64,000 bases of DNA from NCBI RefSeq assembly GCF_003129565.1, contig NZ_QETF01000014.1, positions 1-64,000 of the forward strand. The letters run 5' to 3'. The translations under genes were made by a program, and so were the position numbers. Each line of letters begins with the position of its first letter. Within the stretch, counting starts at the first letter, position 1. Shown in pieces: positions 9,277 to 20,227 of this stretch. The notes below the pieces were generated by a model. That model saw nothing but the letters and a program-made list of their open reading frames with translations. It did not search any database and had not been told where the DNA came from. Origin of the DNA: Salibaculum griseiflavum. GTDB lineage: Bacteria; Pseudomonadota; Alphaproteobacteria; Rhodobacterales; Rhodobacteraceae.

Positions 9277-10269
9277 ATGACCCATCCCGCCAATACCCTG
9301 TCGCTCGTTGCCGATATCGGTGGCACGAATACACGCGTGGCGCTGGCCGAGGGGCGGCGCATCCTGCCCGAGACCGTGCGGCGCTATGCCAATGCCGACC
9401 ATCCGGGGCTTGAGACCGTTTTGCGCCGCTTCATCGACGACGAAGGCGGCGTGGACACCCGCGCGGCCTGTGTCGCTGTGGCCGGGCCGGTGCATGACGG
9501 GCGTGCCTCGATGACCAATCTCGACTGGTCTATCGACACGCCCACGATCGCCCGCGCGACCCGGGCCGAGACGGTCTCGGTGCTCAACGACCTGCAAGCG
9601 CAGGGTCATGCCTTGGGGCATATCGATGATGAGGCCGTGCGCACCGTTCTGCCGCGCAGTGCCGAAGCTGCACCGGGCGCGCGTGCGGCACGTCTTGTCG
9701 TCGGCGTCGGAACCGGGTTCAACGCGGCGCCGGTCTACGAAACCGCGACCGGACGGCTGGTGCCGCCTTCGGAATGCGGCCATGCCAACCTGCCGATCCG
9801 CACCGAACAGGAATTGCGGCTTTGCCAGTATGTCTCTACCGCACACGGGTTCCCGGCGGTCGAGGACGTGCTGTCCGGGCGCGGGCTGGAGCGGGTTTAT
9901 GCCTTTCTCGGCGAAGAGGCCGGTGATCCGGCAGAGAAGCAGGCCCGCGACATTCTGGCCGCCTGCGAGGCGGACCATGATCCCCGCGCCACCGAGGCGG
10001 CCCGGCTCTTCGCCCGGATGCTGGGGACGGTCTGCGGGAACCTGTCCTTGATCCAGCTGCCCTTCGGGGGGGTCTTCCTGATCGGTGGTGTGGCGCGGGC
10101 CTTCGCGCCGCTGCTGGACCAGCTCGGGTTTGACGAAGCGTTCCGCGACAAGGGGCGTTTTGCAGGCTTCATGGGAAATTTCGCGGTGCATGTGATCGAG
10201 GACGACTATGCCGCGCTGACTGGATGTGCCGCCCATCTCGTGGGGCTGGAAGGCCGGCCGACAGCCTGA
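9277..10269 (+). CDS. glk: Glucokinase
   Basis: Phosphorylates glucose with ATP to glucose 6-phosphate, the substrate of Zwf encoded 10 kb away. 330 residues, similar to the E. coli-type Glk family rather than ROK kinases. The phosphate loop LVADIGGTNTRVAL lies at residues 9-22; the sugar-binding LNDLQAQGHAL, the VGVGTGFN motif and SECGHANLP are in order, and FGGVFLIGGVARAF forms the C-terminal nucleotide site. Transcribed alone, divergent from rlmE, with a LacI-type operator just before the start. Convergent with cckA; the 133 bases between them hold nothing recognisable. Confidence 0.94.
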   Translation: MTHPANTLSLVADIGGTNTRVALAEGRRILPETVRRYANADHPGLETVLRRFIDDEGGVDTRAACVAVAGPVHDGRASMTNLDWSIDTPTIARATRAETVSVLNDLQAQGHALGHIDDEAVRTVLPRSAEAAPGARAARLVVGVGTGFNAAPVYETATGRLVPPSECGHANLPIRTEQELRLCQYVSTAHGFPAVEDVLSGRGLERVYAFLGEEAGDPAEKQARDILAACEADHDPRATEAARLFARMLGTVCGNLSLIQLPFGGVFLIGGVARAFAPLLDQLGFDEAFRDKGRFAGFMGNFAVHVIEDDYAALTGCAAHLVGLEGRPTA

Positions 10270-10402
10270 TCGGACGGCGCCAAGGCACGCGCGTTCCGCA
10301 CCCTTTTGTCCGCTCACCCGGCGGCCGTATCGCGCAGGCCCGTTGGAAGAGAGGCCCGGTCTGCCCCGGCATCGCCGATGGTCAAAACGAAGGCCACCAA
10401 CC

Positions 10403-12766
10403 TTAATGCGGCTGCGCACCCCGCATCTGCGCATCGACGGTGCGCGTGAGTTCCGTCAAAGAGAACGGTTTGGGCAAAAAGACCGAGTTGGGAATCCGCT
10501 TCTGATTCTCGCCGAAGGTTTCCTCGGCATAGCCCGAGACGAACACGACGCGCGATCCGGGCCGGGATTGAAGGGCCTCGCGCACCCAGGTCGGGCCGTC
10601 CTTGCCGGGCATGATCACATCCGTGACGAACAAGTCGACGGACAGGGCCGTGTCCTCCAGCATTTCCAGCGCGGTCTCCGCACTGTCGGCTTCCAGAACC
10701 GTGTAGCCCCGCATCTTGAGGGCACGGGCCGCGAAGGCGCGCACGGGGGCCTCGTCCTCCACCAGAAGGACCACCCCCTCGGCCTGTTCCAGCGGCAGTA
10801 CAGGCTCGGCCAGCGTCGCGGGTTCCGCGATCTCGAACGGGCCGTCATGGGCGGGGATGTAAATTGTGAATCGCGCGCCCTGCCCCACCTCGCTGTCGGC
10901 GAAGATGAAGCCGCCGGTCTGCTTGATGATGCCATAGGCCGTGGACAGGCCCAGCCCGGTGCCTTCGCCGGTCTTTTTCGTTGTCACGAAGGGCTCGAAC
11001 ATCTTGGCGCGGATCTCGGGCGGGATGCCGCTGCCCGTGTCCTCGACCGAGAGGCAGACATATCGGCCCGGCGGAACGCTGGCCCGATCCCGCTCCAGCG
11101 GTTCTGACAGGGTCACGTTTTCCGTCAGGATGCGGATATCGCCCCCCTCTGGCATGGCATCGCGCGCGTTGACGACCAGGTTCATCAACACCTGTTCCAG
11201 CTGGCGCCGATCGGCCTTGATCGGATCAAGGCCCGGATCGTGGTCCAGCGTCAGGGTGATCTTTTCCCCGACCAGCCGGTTCAGCAGATGCGTAGAGTCC
11301 GAGAGCGTGTTGCGCAGGTCCAGCACCTCGGGCTGCAGGTTCTGTTTGCGCGAATAAGCCAGAAGCTGCCCGACCAGCGCCGCGGCGCGGTTGGCGTTCT
11401 GGTTGATCTGAACGAGGTCGGCATAATCCGTATCGCCCTGGTCATGACGCAGCAGCAGAAGGTCGCAATGACCCGATATGGCCGTCAGCAGGTTGTTGAA
11501 ATCATGTGCCACCCCTCCGGCCAATTGTCCGATCGCCTGCATCTTCTGGCTTTGAACGAATTGCTGTTCCAGAGATTTGAACTCGGTCACGTCATTTAGG
11601 ACCGCCAGCAGGTATTCGTTTTCCGCATCACCGGCCGGGTTCAGGGAAACCTGAATGAACTGTTCCTCGTCACGCCCCTTGGCCTGCAGGAATTCCGGCT
11701 TCAGCGTGCCCTTGCCCGAGGCGGCTTCTTCCAGCCAGTCGACGATGGGCCGCCCAAGCCCCTCGAACAGTTCAGTGACCAGGGTCTTGTCCCCGATCGG
11801 CCGGTCCAGCAGGACCCGCGCCTCGCGGTTGGAGCCGAGGATTTCCCCGGTCGGCGCGATCTTGAGCAATGGCACAGGCAATTCGTCGATCGCATCCCAG
11901 GTCTGCGGGGCGTCACCCATGTCGACCGGGGCCTCGCCGCTGCCCTCGCCTGGCAGCAGATAGACCTCGCGGCGACCGCCATGGCTGGGAATTTCCGCCA
12001 CGAGGCTTTCGATTTCGCCCTGGGCGGCCATGACCTTGTGCACCTGGCCCGACACCAGCGGCAGGTCCCGGAATACGCCGTCCAGCTTCTTGGCGCGCCC
12101 CCCGAGAAGACGGCGGAACGCCTCGTTCATGTAGAGCACCGTGCCCGATGGCCCCGCGGTCAACATCGGCAAGCTCAGCGCATCGGCCGCCCGCAAGGCT
12201 CCGCCCCGATCCGTGAGGTCTTCGAGCCGCCACAGATAGCGATCCTCCTCCAGGTGATTGACGCAGAGCCGCAGGTGACCCCGCCGGGTCACGACATCTT
12301 CACGCGCGGATCCGAGCGCATGGGCCTTGCTTTGCAGTCGGTAAATGACTGTGCCCGGATTGGCGAAAAGTTCGGAAAAGGCGAAGCCCAGCGTATCGGC
12401 CCCACGTGACTTGAACTTGGCCTCCGCCGCCTCGTTGCGGGTCAGGATGCGCCCCTCCTGGTCGCTGACGAGGCTGACGGTTGCATCATTCGCAACGATC
12501 CGGTCCACCGTTTCGCCGGCCATCCGCAGCCGCGCGGTCCTCCAGGCCAGCCGCGCGCCGACGAAAGCCGAGGCGGCAACGAGCACAAAACCGAAGACCT
12601 GAAGCGACAGGCGCAGGGAGGAGTCGGCCTGGAACAGCGCCAGGATCAACGCGCCGATACCGGGCCCTGCCAGCACCCAGACCGGCAGCGGCCGGGGCTT
12701 GTCCATCTTCGCCGTCCCCACGGGGCGCATTTCCGGGGCAAGTTCTGTCTGGGTCACGCACCACAC
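10403..12766 (-). CDS. cckA: Hybrid sensor histidine kinase CckA
   Basis: Membrane hybrid kinase that, with ChpT, sends phosphate to the cell-cycle/motility regulator CtrA in alphaproteobacteria. 787 residues: two membrane helices (about 28-46 and 53-72), PAS-like sensor regions (about 85-395), dimerisation domain with the phospho-acceptor His421 in GGVAHDFNNLLTAI, a HATPase domain (N-box NLVVNARDAM; G-boxes VEDTGSGIP and GEGTGLGLS), and a C-terminal receiver domain (about 663-785) with phospho-acceptor Asp716 in LFVTDVIMP and Lys in FLPKPFS. The first Met or Met21 (MDKPRP) could be the start. A CtrA box lies about 50-65 bases upstream, suggesting feedback. Confidence 0.95.
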   Translation of the reverse strand: MWCVTQTELAPEMRPVGTAKMDKPRPLPVWVLAGPGIGALILALFQADSSLRLSLQVFGFVLVAASAFVGARLAWRTARLRMAGETVDRIVANDATVSLVSDQEGRILTRNEAAEAKFKSRGADTLGFAFSELFANPGTVIYRLQSKAHALGSAREDVVTRRGHLRLCVNHLEEDRYLWRLEDLTDRGGALRAADALSLPMLTAGPSGTVLYMNEAFRRLLGGRAKKLDGVFRDLPLVSGQVHKVMAAQGEIESLVAEIPSHGGRREVYLLPGEGSGEAPVDMGDAPQTWDAIDELPVPLLKIAPTGEILGSNREARVLLDRPIGDKTLVTELFEGLGRPIVDWLEEAASGKGTLKPEFLQAKGRDEEQFIQVSLNPAGDAENEYLLAVLNDVTEFKSLEQQFVQSQKMQAIGQLAGGVAHDFNNLLTAISGHCDLLLLRHDQGDTDYADLVQINQNANRAAALVGQLLAYSRKQNLQPEVLDLRNTLSDSTHLLNRLVGEKITLTLDHDPGLDPIKADRRQLEQVLMNLVVNARDAMPEGGDIRILTENVTLSEPLERDRASVPPGRYVCLSVEDTGSGIPPEIRAKMFEPFVTTKKTGEGTGLGLSTAYGIIKQTGGFIFADSEVGQGARFTIYIPAHDGPFEIAEPATLAEPVLPLEQAEGVVLLVEDEAPVRAFAARALKMRGYTVLEADSAETALEMLEDTALSVDLFVTDVIMPGKDGPTWVREALQSRPGSRVVFVSGYAEETFGENQKRIPNSVFLPKPFSLTELTRTVDAQMRGAQPH

Positions 12767-12814
12767 CTCTCGATTCGGGTGCCTTGAGAGTCAGGGCAGA
12801 ACTCTTAAGGCGAC

Positions 12815-12829
12815 CTTAAGAGCTGCGCT
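12815..12829. promoter_or_regulatory. CtrA binding site upstream of cckA
   Basis: TTAA-GGCGACC-TTAA matches the full CtrA consensus TTAA-N7-TTAA. It sits inside a perfect 9-bp inverted repeat CTCTTAAGG/CCTTAAGAG (12812-12832), about 49-63 bases before the first possible cckA start. Confidence 0.75.
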
Positions 12830-12874
12830 TACCCTAGCAGTGGTTGCCTCAAATACAATCTTAACGTGTTTACC

Positions 12875-14028
12875 TCAGACAATCATACCGGCCAAGTAGA
12901 ACCCGTCCTGTCGCACGGCGGGGTCCAAGCGCGTGGGTGGGTCCGGCATCGCCGCACTCCGCGAGGCAAGGAAAGCATCGGTGCGCGCCTCGTTCTCGCA
13001 CCGGAAGACCGAGCAGGTCGCGTAGGCCAATGCCCCGCCCGCGGCCACGTGCTCTGCGCCCTGCTCCAGCAAGCGGGACTGGATCGCGGTCAGCTCGGCA
13101 AGGCGGGCGGGCGTCAGCGCCCATTTCGCCTGCGGCGCACGGCGCCAGGTGCCAGACCCCGAACAGGGCGCGTCGATCAGCACCAGGTCGAACCGGCCCG
13201 GGATTTCACCCGGCGCCACTGTGTCGATCCGCACCCCGGCTCGCGCCGCGCGGGGCGCGATGTCGGCCATGCGGGCCGGGTCGATATCATGGGCGACAAC
13301 CTGCACATCGGCCTGCGCGGCCATTGCCAGCGCCTTGCCCCCACCCCCGGCGCAGAGATCCAGCACCCGCATCCCGTCCCGCAGGTCGAGCCGCGAAACG
13401 GCGATCTGCGACGCCGGATCCTGAAGCTCCACCAGTCCCTCGGTATAGGCGCGCGACGAAGCGACCCGGCGCGGATTGGTCACAACCTCAAGCGCCGAGG
13501 GCACACCCGTGACCGGGGCGGTTTCGATTTCGTCCTCAAGCAGGACCGCCTGCGCCTGCGCCAGGTCGCCCATGCGCGCATTCACCCGCAGGAACACCCC
13601 GGCCCGGTGGCGCAAGCACGCCATGGCCGCGTCCGGATCGGCAGGGCCATCGTCCCAATGGGGCAACTGCCAGTCGGGCATGTCCAGCCGCACGCCACGC
13701 GGCGCCGCGTCCAGCGGTTGCCCGGCCTCGTCGGGTGTCAGAGGCGCCGGGGCGAAGCGGCTGCCATCGAAGAGCGTCGCGGGGTCGATCCCGCGATCAC
13801 GGCAGGCCCCAACCATTAAGCCCCGCCCGGTCTCGGCGCCCCCCAGCCAGGCATAGGACCGCCGACAGCGCAGCGCGTCGAAAACATGATCGCGGATCGC
13901 GGCGCGATCCTTGGAGCCTGCATAGCGATTGGCCCGCGCCCAACCTGTCAGGGCAGGTTCCGCAGCCTGCCCCGCCAGTATGCTGTCGAGAATCTCTATT
14001 GCCGCCGCAACCCGCGCCGCCGGAACCA

Positions 14029-14029
<1 letters not shown>
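12875..14029 (-). CDS. RsmB/NOP-family rRNA m5C methyltransferase
   Basis: SAM-dependent RNA cytosine-C5 methyltransferase of the RsmB/Nop2/Sun group, most likely acting on 16S rRNA. 384 residues: an N-terminal RNA-binding NusB-like part, then a Rossmann domain with RVLDLCAGGGGKALAMA (residues 221-237), motif IV DAPCSGSGTWRRAP with Cys289, and motif VI YATCSVFRCENE with Cys339. These two cysteines are the release and nucleophile residues of the family. Its ATG overlaps the stop codon of guaB by one base (TGATG), so it is translated from the guaB message. The family has several members per genome, so RsmB proper is likely but not certain. Confidence 0.88.
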
Positions 14030-15513
<1,484 letters not shown>

Positions 15514-15699
15514 CTATTACATGTATCGCGGCGCGGTGAAAGCACCAAATCGGCTGTGTCGCGCCACATTGATCACAATTGCTGCCGCCATCACCGGCCT
15601 CATGACGGTCTTGAGCAAAAAGAGGGCGCGGACCGGCTTTCACCGGCGTGGCAAAGGTCTATCTTGGCGCGACACGCGCGAACATGAAAAGGCCCGGGC

Positions 15700-17748
15700 A
15701 TGAGCACCAGCGATCCCCTCGTCGTCTTCACCCCCTCCGGCAAGCGGGGGCGCTTCCCCGTCGGCACCCCGATCCTGACCGCCGCCCGGCAATTGGGCGT
15801 GGATCTCGATTCCGTCTGCGGCGGACGCGGCATCTGTTCGAAATGCCAGGTCACGCCGTCTTACGGCGAGTTTTCGAAGCATGGCGTCACGGTTCATGAA
15901 GACGCCCTGTCCGAATGGAACGCGGTCGAGGAACGCTATGACCAGAAACGCGGCCTGGCCAAGGGCCGCCGCCTGGGCTGCCAGGCGACCGTGCAGCGCG
16001 ACGTGGTCATCGACGTGCCCGAGACCAGCCAGGTCCACCGGCAGGTCGTGCGCAAGGATGCCAGCGACCGGGTCATGGTCATGGATCCGGCGACCAAGCT
16101 CTATTACGTCGAGGTGGCCGAGCCGGACATGCACGAACCCTCGGGCGATCTCGAACGGCTGGCCGAGGCCCTGAAGGCCCAATGGGATATCGCGCCGGTA
16201 ACGGCGCCACTTTCGATCATGACCCGCCTGCAACCGGTGCTGCGCAAGGGCAAATGGGCGGTCACCGTGGCGCTCCACAAGGGTCATACGGATGACAGCT
16301 ACCAGATCCTCGACATCTATCCCGGCTTTAACGAGGAACGCCTGTTCGGGCTGGCGATAGACCTCGGCTCGACCACCATCGCCGCGCATCTGACCGACCT
16401 GCGCAATGGCACCGTGGCAGCCTCGGCCGGTGTCATGAATCCGCAGATCCGCTTTGGCGAGGACCTGATGAGCCGGGTCAGCTATTCGATGATGAATCCC
16501 GGCGGTGACAAGGAAATGACCCGCGCGGTGCGCGAGGCCATCAACGGCCTGGCCCAATCCCTCGCCGAAGAGGCCGGGATCGACGCCGGCCAGATCATGG
16601 AGGCGGTCTTCGTCTGCAACCCGGTCATGCACCACCTGCTATTGGGCATCGACCCGGTCGAACTGGGCCAGGCGCCTTTTGCGCTGGCCACGTCGCGCTC
16701 GGTCTCGGCCCCCGCGCGAGGGCTGGACCTGTCGGCCCTCAACAGCAATGCCCGCATCTTTGTCCTGCCCTGCATCGCGGGCCATGTGGGCGCCGATGCC
16801 GCCGCCGTGGCGCTGACCGAACAGCCGGGCCAGCAGGACGAGCTGACACTGGTGGTTGATGTCGGCACCAATGCCGAGATCCTTCTGGGCGACAAGGCCC
16901 GCGTTCTGGCCTGTTCCTCGCCCACCGGCCCGGCTTTCGAAGGGGCGCAGATCAGCTCTGGCCAGCGCGCCGCCCCCGGCGCCATCGAGCGGATCGAGAT
17001 CGACCCCACCACCAAGGAACCGCGCTTTCGCGTGATCGGCGTGGACCTGTGGTCCGACGATCCGGATTTCGAGGCCGCCGCCGCGGCCACCGGAATCACC
17101 GGAATCTGCGGTTCTGGCATCATCGAGGCGGTGGCGGAAATGCGCATGGCCGGGATCGTCGACGCCTCGGGCCTGGTCGGCTCCGCGGCGCAGACCGGCA
17201 CCGACCGCTGCATCACCGAAGGCCGCACCCATGCTTACGTGATCCATGACGGTCGCGCCGAGGGCGGCCCGCTCATCACCGTGACCCAGGGCGATATCCG
17301 CGCCATCCAGCTGGCCAAGTCGGCGCTCTATGCAGGCGCGCGGCTTTTGATGGATGAACGCGGCACGGATACAGTGGGCCGCGTGGTGCTGGCTGGCGCT
17401 TTCGGTGCCCATATCAGCCCCAAACACGCCATGGTCTTGGGCATGATCCCCGATGCGCCGCTCGACAAGGTGACCAGCGCCGGCAACGCGGCAGGCACCG
17501 GTGCGCGCATCGCGCTGTGTTCCGTCGCGGCGCGGGCCGAGATCGAGAAAACCGTGCGCGAGATCACCAAGGTCGAAACCGCGATCGAACCCAAGTTCCA
17601 GGAGCATTTCGTCAACGCCAACGCCCTGCCCCACGCCACCGACCCGTTCCCGATCCTCCGCGGGATCGTGCCACTGCCGGATGTCAGCTACAACACCAAG
17701 GGCACCGAGGCAGAGGGCGGCGGGCGGCGCCGCCGGCGGCGCGGCTAA
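15700..17748 (+). CDS. RamA-like reductive activator of corrinoid proteins
   Basis: 682-residue ATP-dependent iron-sulfur protein that returns inactive Co(II) corrinoid proteins to Co(I), supporting corrinoid methyltransferases. The N-terminus is a ferredoxin-type [2Fe-2S] domain with Cys40, Cys46, Cys49 and Cys94 (VCGGRGICSKC, then LGCQATV). After a linker comes an ASKHA ATPase-type domain with LFGLAIDLGSTTIAAHL near residue 214 and LTLVVDVGTNAEILLG near 382. The C-terminus ends in a poly-Arg tail. Monocistronic and followed by tRNA-Gly. The MttB-like gene at 32750 is a plausible user, though a corrinoid carrier protein is not seen in the window. Confidence 0.85.
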   Translation: MSTSDPLVVFTPSGKRGRFPVGTPILTAARQLGVDLDSVCGGRGICSKCQVTPSYGEFSKHGVTVHEDALSEWNAVEERYDQKRGLAKGRRLGCQATVQRDVVIDVPETSQVHRQVVRKDASDRVMVMDPATKLYYVEVAEPDMHEPSGDLERLAEALKAQWDIAPVTAPLSIMTRLQPVLRKGKWAVTVALHKGHTDDSYQILDIYPGFNEERLFGLAIDLGSTTIAAHLTDLRNGTVAASAGVMNPQIRFGEDLMSRVSYSMMNPGGDKEMTRAVREAINGLAQSLAEEAGIDAGQIMEAVFVCNPVMHHLLLGIDPVELGQAPFALATSRSVSAPARGLDLSALNSNARIFVLPCIAGHVGADAAAVALTEQPGQQDELTLVVDVGTNAEILLGDKARVLACSSPTGPAFEGAQISSGQRAAPGAIERIEIDPTTKEPRFRVIGVDLWSDDPDFEAAAAATGITGICGSGIIEAVAEMRMAGIVDASGLVGSAAQTGTDRCITEGRTHAYVIHDGRAEGGPLITVTQGDIRAIQLAKSALYAGARLLMDERGTDTVGRVVLAGAFGAHISPKHAMVLGMIPDAPLDKVTSAGNAAGTGARIALCSVAARAEIEKTVREITKVETAIEPKFQEHFVNANALPHATDPFPILRGIVPLPDVSYNTKGTEAEGGGRRRRRRG

Positions 17749-17793
17749 CCCCTTGACGCCATCGGGTCACGGACGTATCCCAGCCTCCTGAGC

Positions 17794-17867
17794 GCGGGTA
17801 TGGTGAAAAGGTATCACGCGAGCTTCCCAAGCTTAAGTTACGGGTTCGATTCCCGTTACCCGCTCCA
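17794..17867 (+). tRNA. tRNA-Gly (anticodon CCC)
   Basis: Acceptor stem GCGGGTA/TACCCGC, D arm GTGA/TCAC, anticodon loop TTCCCAA with anticodon CCC, T arm ACGGG-TTCGATT-CCCGT and encoded TCCA end. 74 nt. The anticodon stem has one mismatch and one G-T pair at its base. Confidence 0.93.
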
Positions 17868-17946
17868 GCCTTCCCCCAAAGCATTGCTTCGGTGGGCCCC
17901 GAAGCGCCAATTTGAGAATCCAGCGCGCCGAAGGCGCCCAATTTGA

Positions 17947-19545
17947 TTACAGCCCGTTGCCGCGCAGGAATCCGACCAGACCGGCGGTGGAGCCATCCTT
18001 GCCAGAGGCATCGCCGCCCTCGACGATCGGTTGCAGCGCGGTGGCCAGTTCCTTGCCCAGTTCCACGCCCCATTGGTCGTAGGAATTGATCCCCAGCACG
18101 ACGCCTTCGACGAAAACCCGGTGCTCGTAAAGGGCGATGATCTGGCCCAGCACCTCGGGCGTCAGCTGCGGGTAGGCCAGCGTCGTCGACGGGCGGTTGC
18201 CCGGGAACACGCGATGCTTCGCCTGCCGCTCCAGCTCTGCCCCGTCGAATTTCTCCGCCACCTTGTCGCGCGCCTCGTCGAGCGTGCGGCCGCGCATCAG
18301 CGCCTCCGACTGGGCCAGACAATTGGCCACCAGAAGCTGGTGCTGATGGTGCAACTCGTCCTCGTGGCCACGCGCGGCGACAAGGAACTCGCACGGGATC
18401 ACCCGCGTGCCCTGGTGGATCAGCTGGAAAAAGGCGTGCTGGCCATTGGTGCCCGGCTCGCCCCAGACGACCGGGCCGCTGTCAAAGGCCAGGTCGGCCC
18501 CGTCCATGCTGACCCCCTTGCCGTTGCTCTCCATCTCCAGCTGCTGAAGATAGGCGGGCAGACGCGCCAGACGGTTGTCATAAGGCAGCACCGCACGGGT
18601 TGCGTGGCCCAGCACCTGATTGTGCCACAGCCCCACAAGCGCCAGCATCGCCGGCATGTTCTCGGCCCAGCCCGCGTGCTGGAAATGCCGGTCCATCGCC
18701 TGCCCGCCGCGCAGGAAAGCACGGAACGCTTCGGGCCCGATGGCGATCATCAGCGACAGGCCGATCGGCCCCCACATGGAATAGCGCCCGCCGACCCAAT
18801 CCTCGAAGCCGAACACGCGGGACGCGTCGATGCCGAAAGCGGCGGTCTTGTCCTTGGCCGTGCTGAGTGCCGCGAACTGCGCGGCCGGATCGGCGACGGA
18901 TTCCCCCATCCAGGCCTTGGCGGTACGCGCATTGGTCATGGTCTCGATCGTGGTGAAGGTCTTGGAGGCGACGATCACCAGCGTCGTCGCCGGGTCGCAG
19001 GCGCGCAGGGCATCGGCGATATCCGCGGGGTCGACATTCGACACGAAATGACAGCGCGGGCCGTCGTGATAGGGCGCCAGCGCCTTCACCGCCATGGCCG
19101 GGCCGAGGTCTGACCCACCGATGCCGATATTGATCACGTCGGTGATCTTCCCGCCCTGCCCCGCAAAGCGGCCATCGCGCACAGCGCTTGCGAAGTCTTC
19201 CATCCGCGCGAGCGTCTCCAGCACACCGGGCATCACATCGTGCCCGTCGACCAGAACCGGCCCGCCATCGAGATTGCGCAAGGCCGTGTGCAGCACCGCG
19301 CGGCCCTCGGTTTCATTGATCGCCTGACCGTTGAACATCGCGTCGCGCTTCACCGCGACCTCGGCCCGGTCCAGCAGATCGAGCAACAGGCCGCGCCCGG
19401 CCTCGTCGATATTCGTTTTCGAATAGTCAAACAGCATATCGCCCAACCGAACCGAGAAATCCTCGGCGCGGTCGGAGCTATCGAACAGCGTTTCGATGCG
19501 GCGGTCGGCGATGCCGGCCGCGTGGCGTTTCAGATCGTCGAACAT
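17947..19545 (-). CDS. pgi: Glucose-6-phosphate isomerase
   Basis: Interconverts glucose 6-phosphate and fructose 6-phosphate. 532 residues from MFDDLKRH; upstream codons are not family-like. [10 protein letters not shown], the phosphate-binding [12 protein letters not shown] and the C-terminal [14 protein letters not shown] signature are all present. Third gene of zwf-pgl-pgi, starting four bases after the pgl stop. In a roseobacter-type metabolism this links gluconeogenic fructose 6-phosphate back to the Entner-Doudoroff route. Downstream, two imperfect copies of a CAAATTGG-plus-GC-hairpin unit lie between its stop and tRNA-Gly. Confidence 0.96.
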   Translation of the reverse strand: MFDDLKRHAAGIADRRIETLFDSSDRAEDFSVRLGDMLFDYSKTNIDEAGRGLLLDLLDRAEVAVKRDAMFNGQAINETEGRAVLHTALRNLDGGPVLVDGHDVMPGVLETLARMEDFASAVRDGRFAGQGGKITDVINIGIGGSDLGPAMAVKALAPYHDGPRCHFVSNVDPADIADALRACDPATTLVIVASKTFTTIETMTNARTAKAWMGESVADPAAQFAALSTAKDKTAAFGIDASRVFGFEDWVGGRYSMWGPIGLSLMIAIGPEAFRAFLRGGQAMDRHFQHAGWAENMPAMLALVGLWHNQVLGHATRAVLPYDNRLARLPAYLQQLEMESNGKGVSMDGADLAFDSGPVVWGEPGTNGQHAFFQLIHQGTRVIPCEFLVAARGHEDELHHQHQLLVANCLAQSEALMRGRTLDEARDKVAEKFDGAELERQAKHRVFPGNRPSTTLAYPQLTPEVLGQIIALYEHRVFVEGVVLGINSYDQWGVELGKELATALQPIVEGGDASGKDGSTAGLVGFLRGNGL

Positions 19546-19549
19546 GGTA

Positions 19550-20224
19550 TCAGCTTTCCGCCCAGTGCACCGTGGCCCCCGGAAGGATCGCCGCAATGGG
19601 CGCCTCTTCGGGGGACAGGTTACGGGCCCTTTCCAGAGCTTCGCGTTTTTCGTGGCCGATGATGACCACGTGGCAATTCATGGCATCGCGCAGCACACGG
19701 GCCGACAAGGTTATGCGCGGCTCGGGCGCGCCGGGGGCCCGCATTGCGTAAAGCACCCCGTCACCGTTGAGCGCCGCCTCCAGTTGATCAGCCCCGGGAA
19801 AGATCGAGGCGGTGTGCATGTCCGTCCCCATCCCCAGCAGGCAAACCGACAATGGCAGGCAAGCCTCGACGCCCTGTGCCAGCTGGTCCAGCTTGTCCTC
19901 GGGGGCGTCAGCGGGCGCATGGAGCGGCACGTAATTGGCCGCCGCCGCGTGCTCGACCAGCAGCCGTTCTCGCAGCAGCTTCGTATTCGACCGATCCGAC
20001 GTTTCGGGCACCCAGCGTTCATCGGTCAGCATCACGTCGACCCGCGACCAGTCGATATGGCCCGCCCCGCACAGGCTGTCGAAGATCGGCCCGGGCGTCG
20101 TGCCGCCAGGCACGGCCAGCGCGGCGCGATCGTTGTGAAACAGGACGTTCTCCAATTCCCCCGCGATCCGGTCGGCGAGGTGCATCATCATCATCTCACT
20201 GTCGGGGTATTCCTTGAGGTCCAT
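19550..20224 (-). CDS. pgl: 6-phosphogluconolactonase
   Basis: Hydrolyses 6-phosphogluconolactone, the product of Zwf, to 6-phosphogluconate. 224 residues, the normal length for the NagB-like DevB/Pgl family. Characteristic features are [16 protein letters not shown] (residues about 35-50), [21 protein letters not shown] (about 65-85) and [16 protein letters not shown] near 128-143. Placed three bases after zwf and four before pgi, so the three enzymes are made from one message under the LacI-type operator at 21713. Confidence 0.94.
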   Translation of the reverse strand: MDLKEYPDSEMMMMHLADRIAGELENVLFHNDRAALAVPGGTTPGPIFDSLCGAGHIDWSRVDVMLTDERWVPETSDRSNTKLLRERLLVEHAAAANYVPLHAPADAPEDKLDQLAQGVEACLPLSVCLLGMGTDMHTASIFPGADQLEAALNGDGVLYAMRAPGAPEPRITLSARVLRDAMNCHVVIIGHEKREALERARNLSPEEAPIAAILPGATVHWAES

Positions 20225-20227
20225 CTG

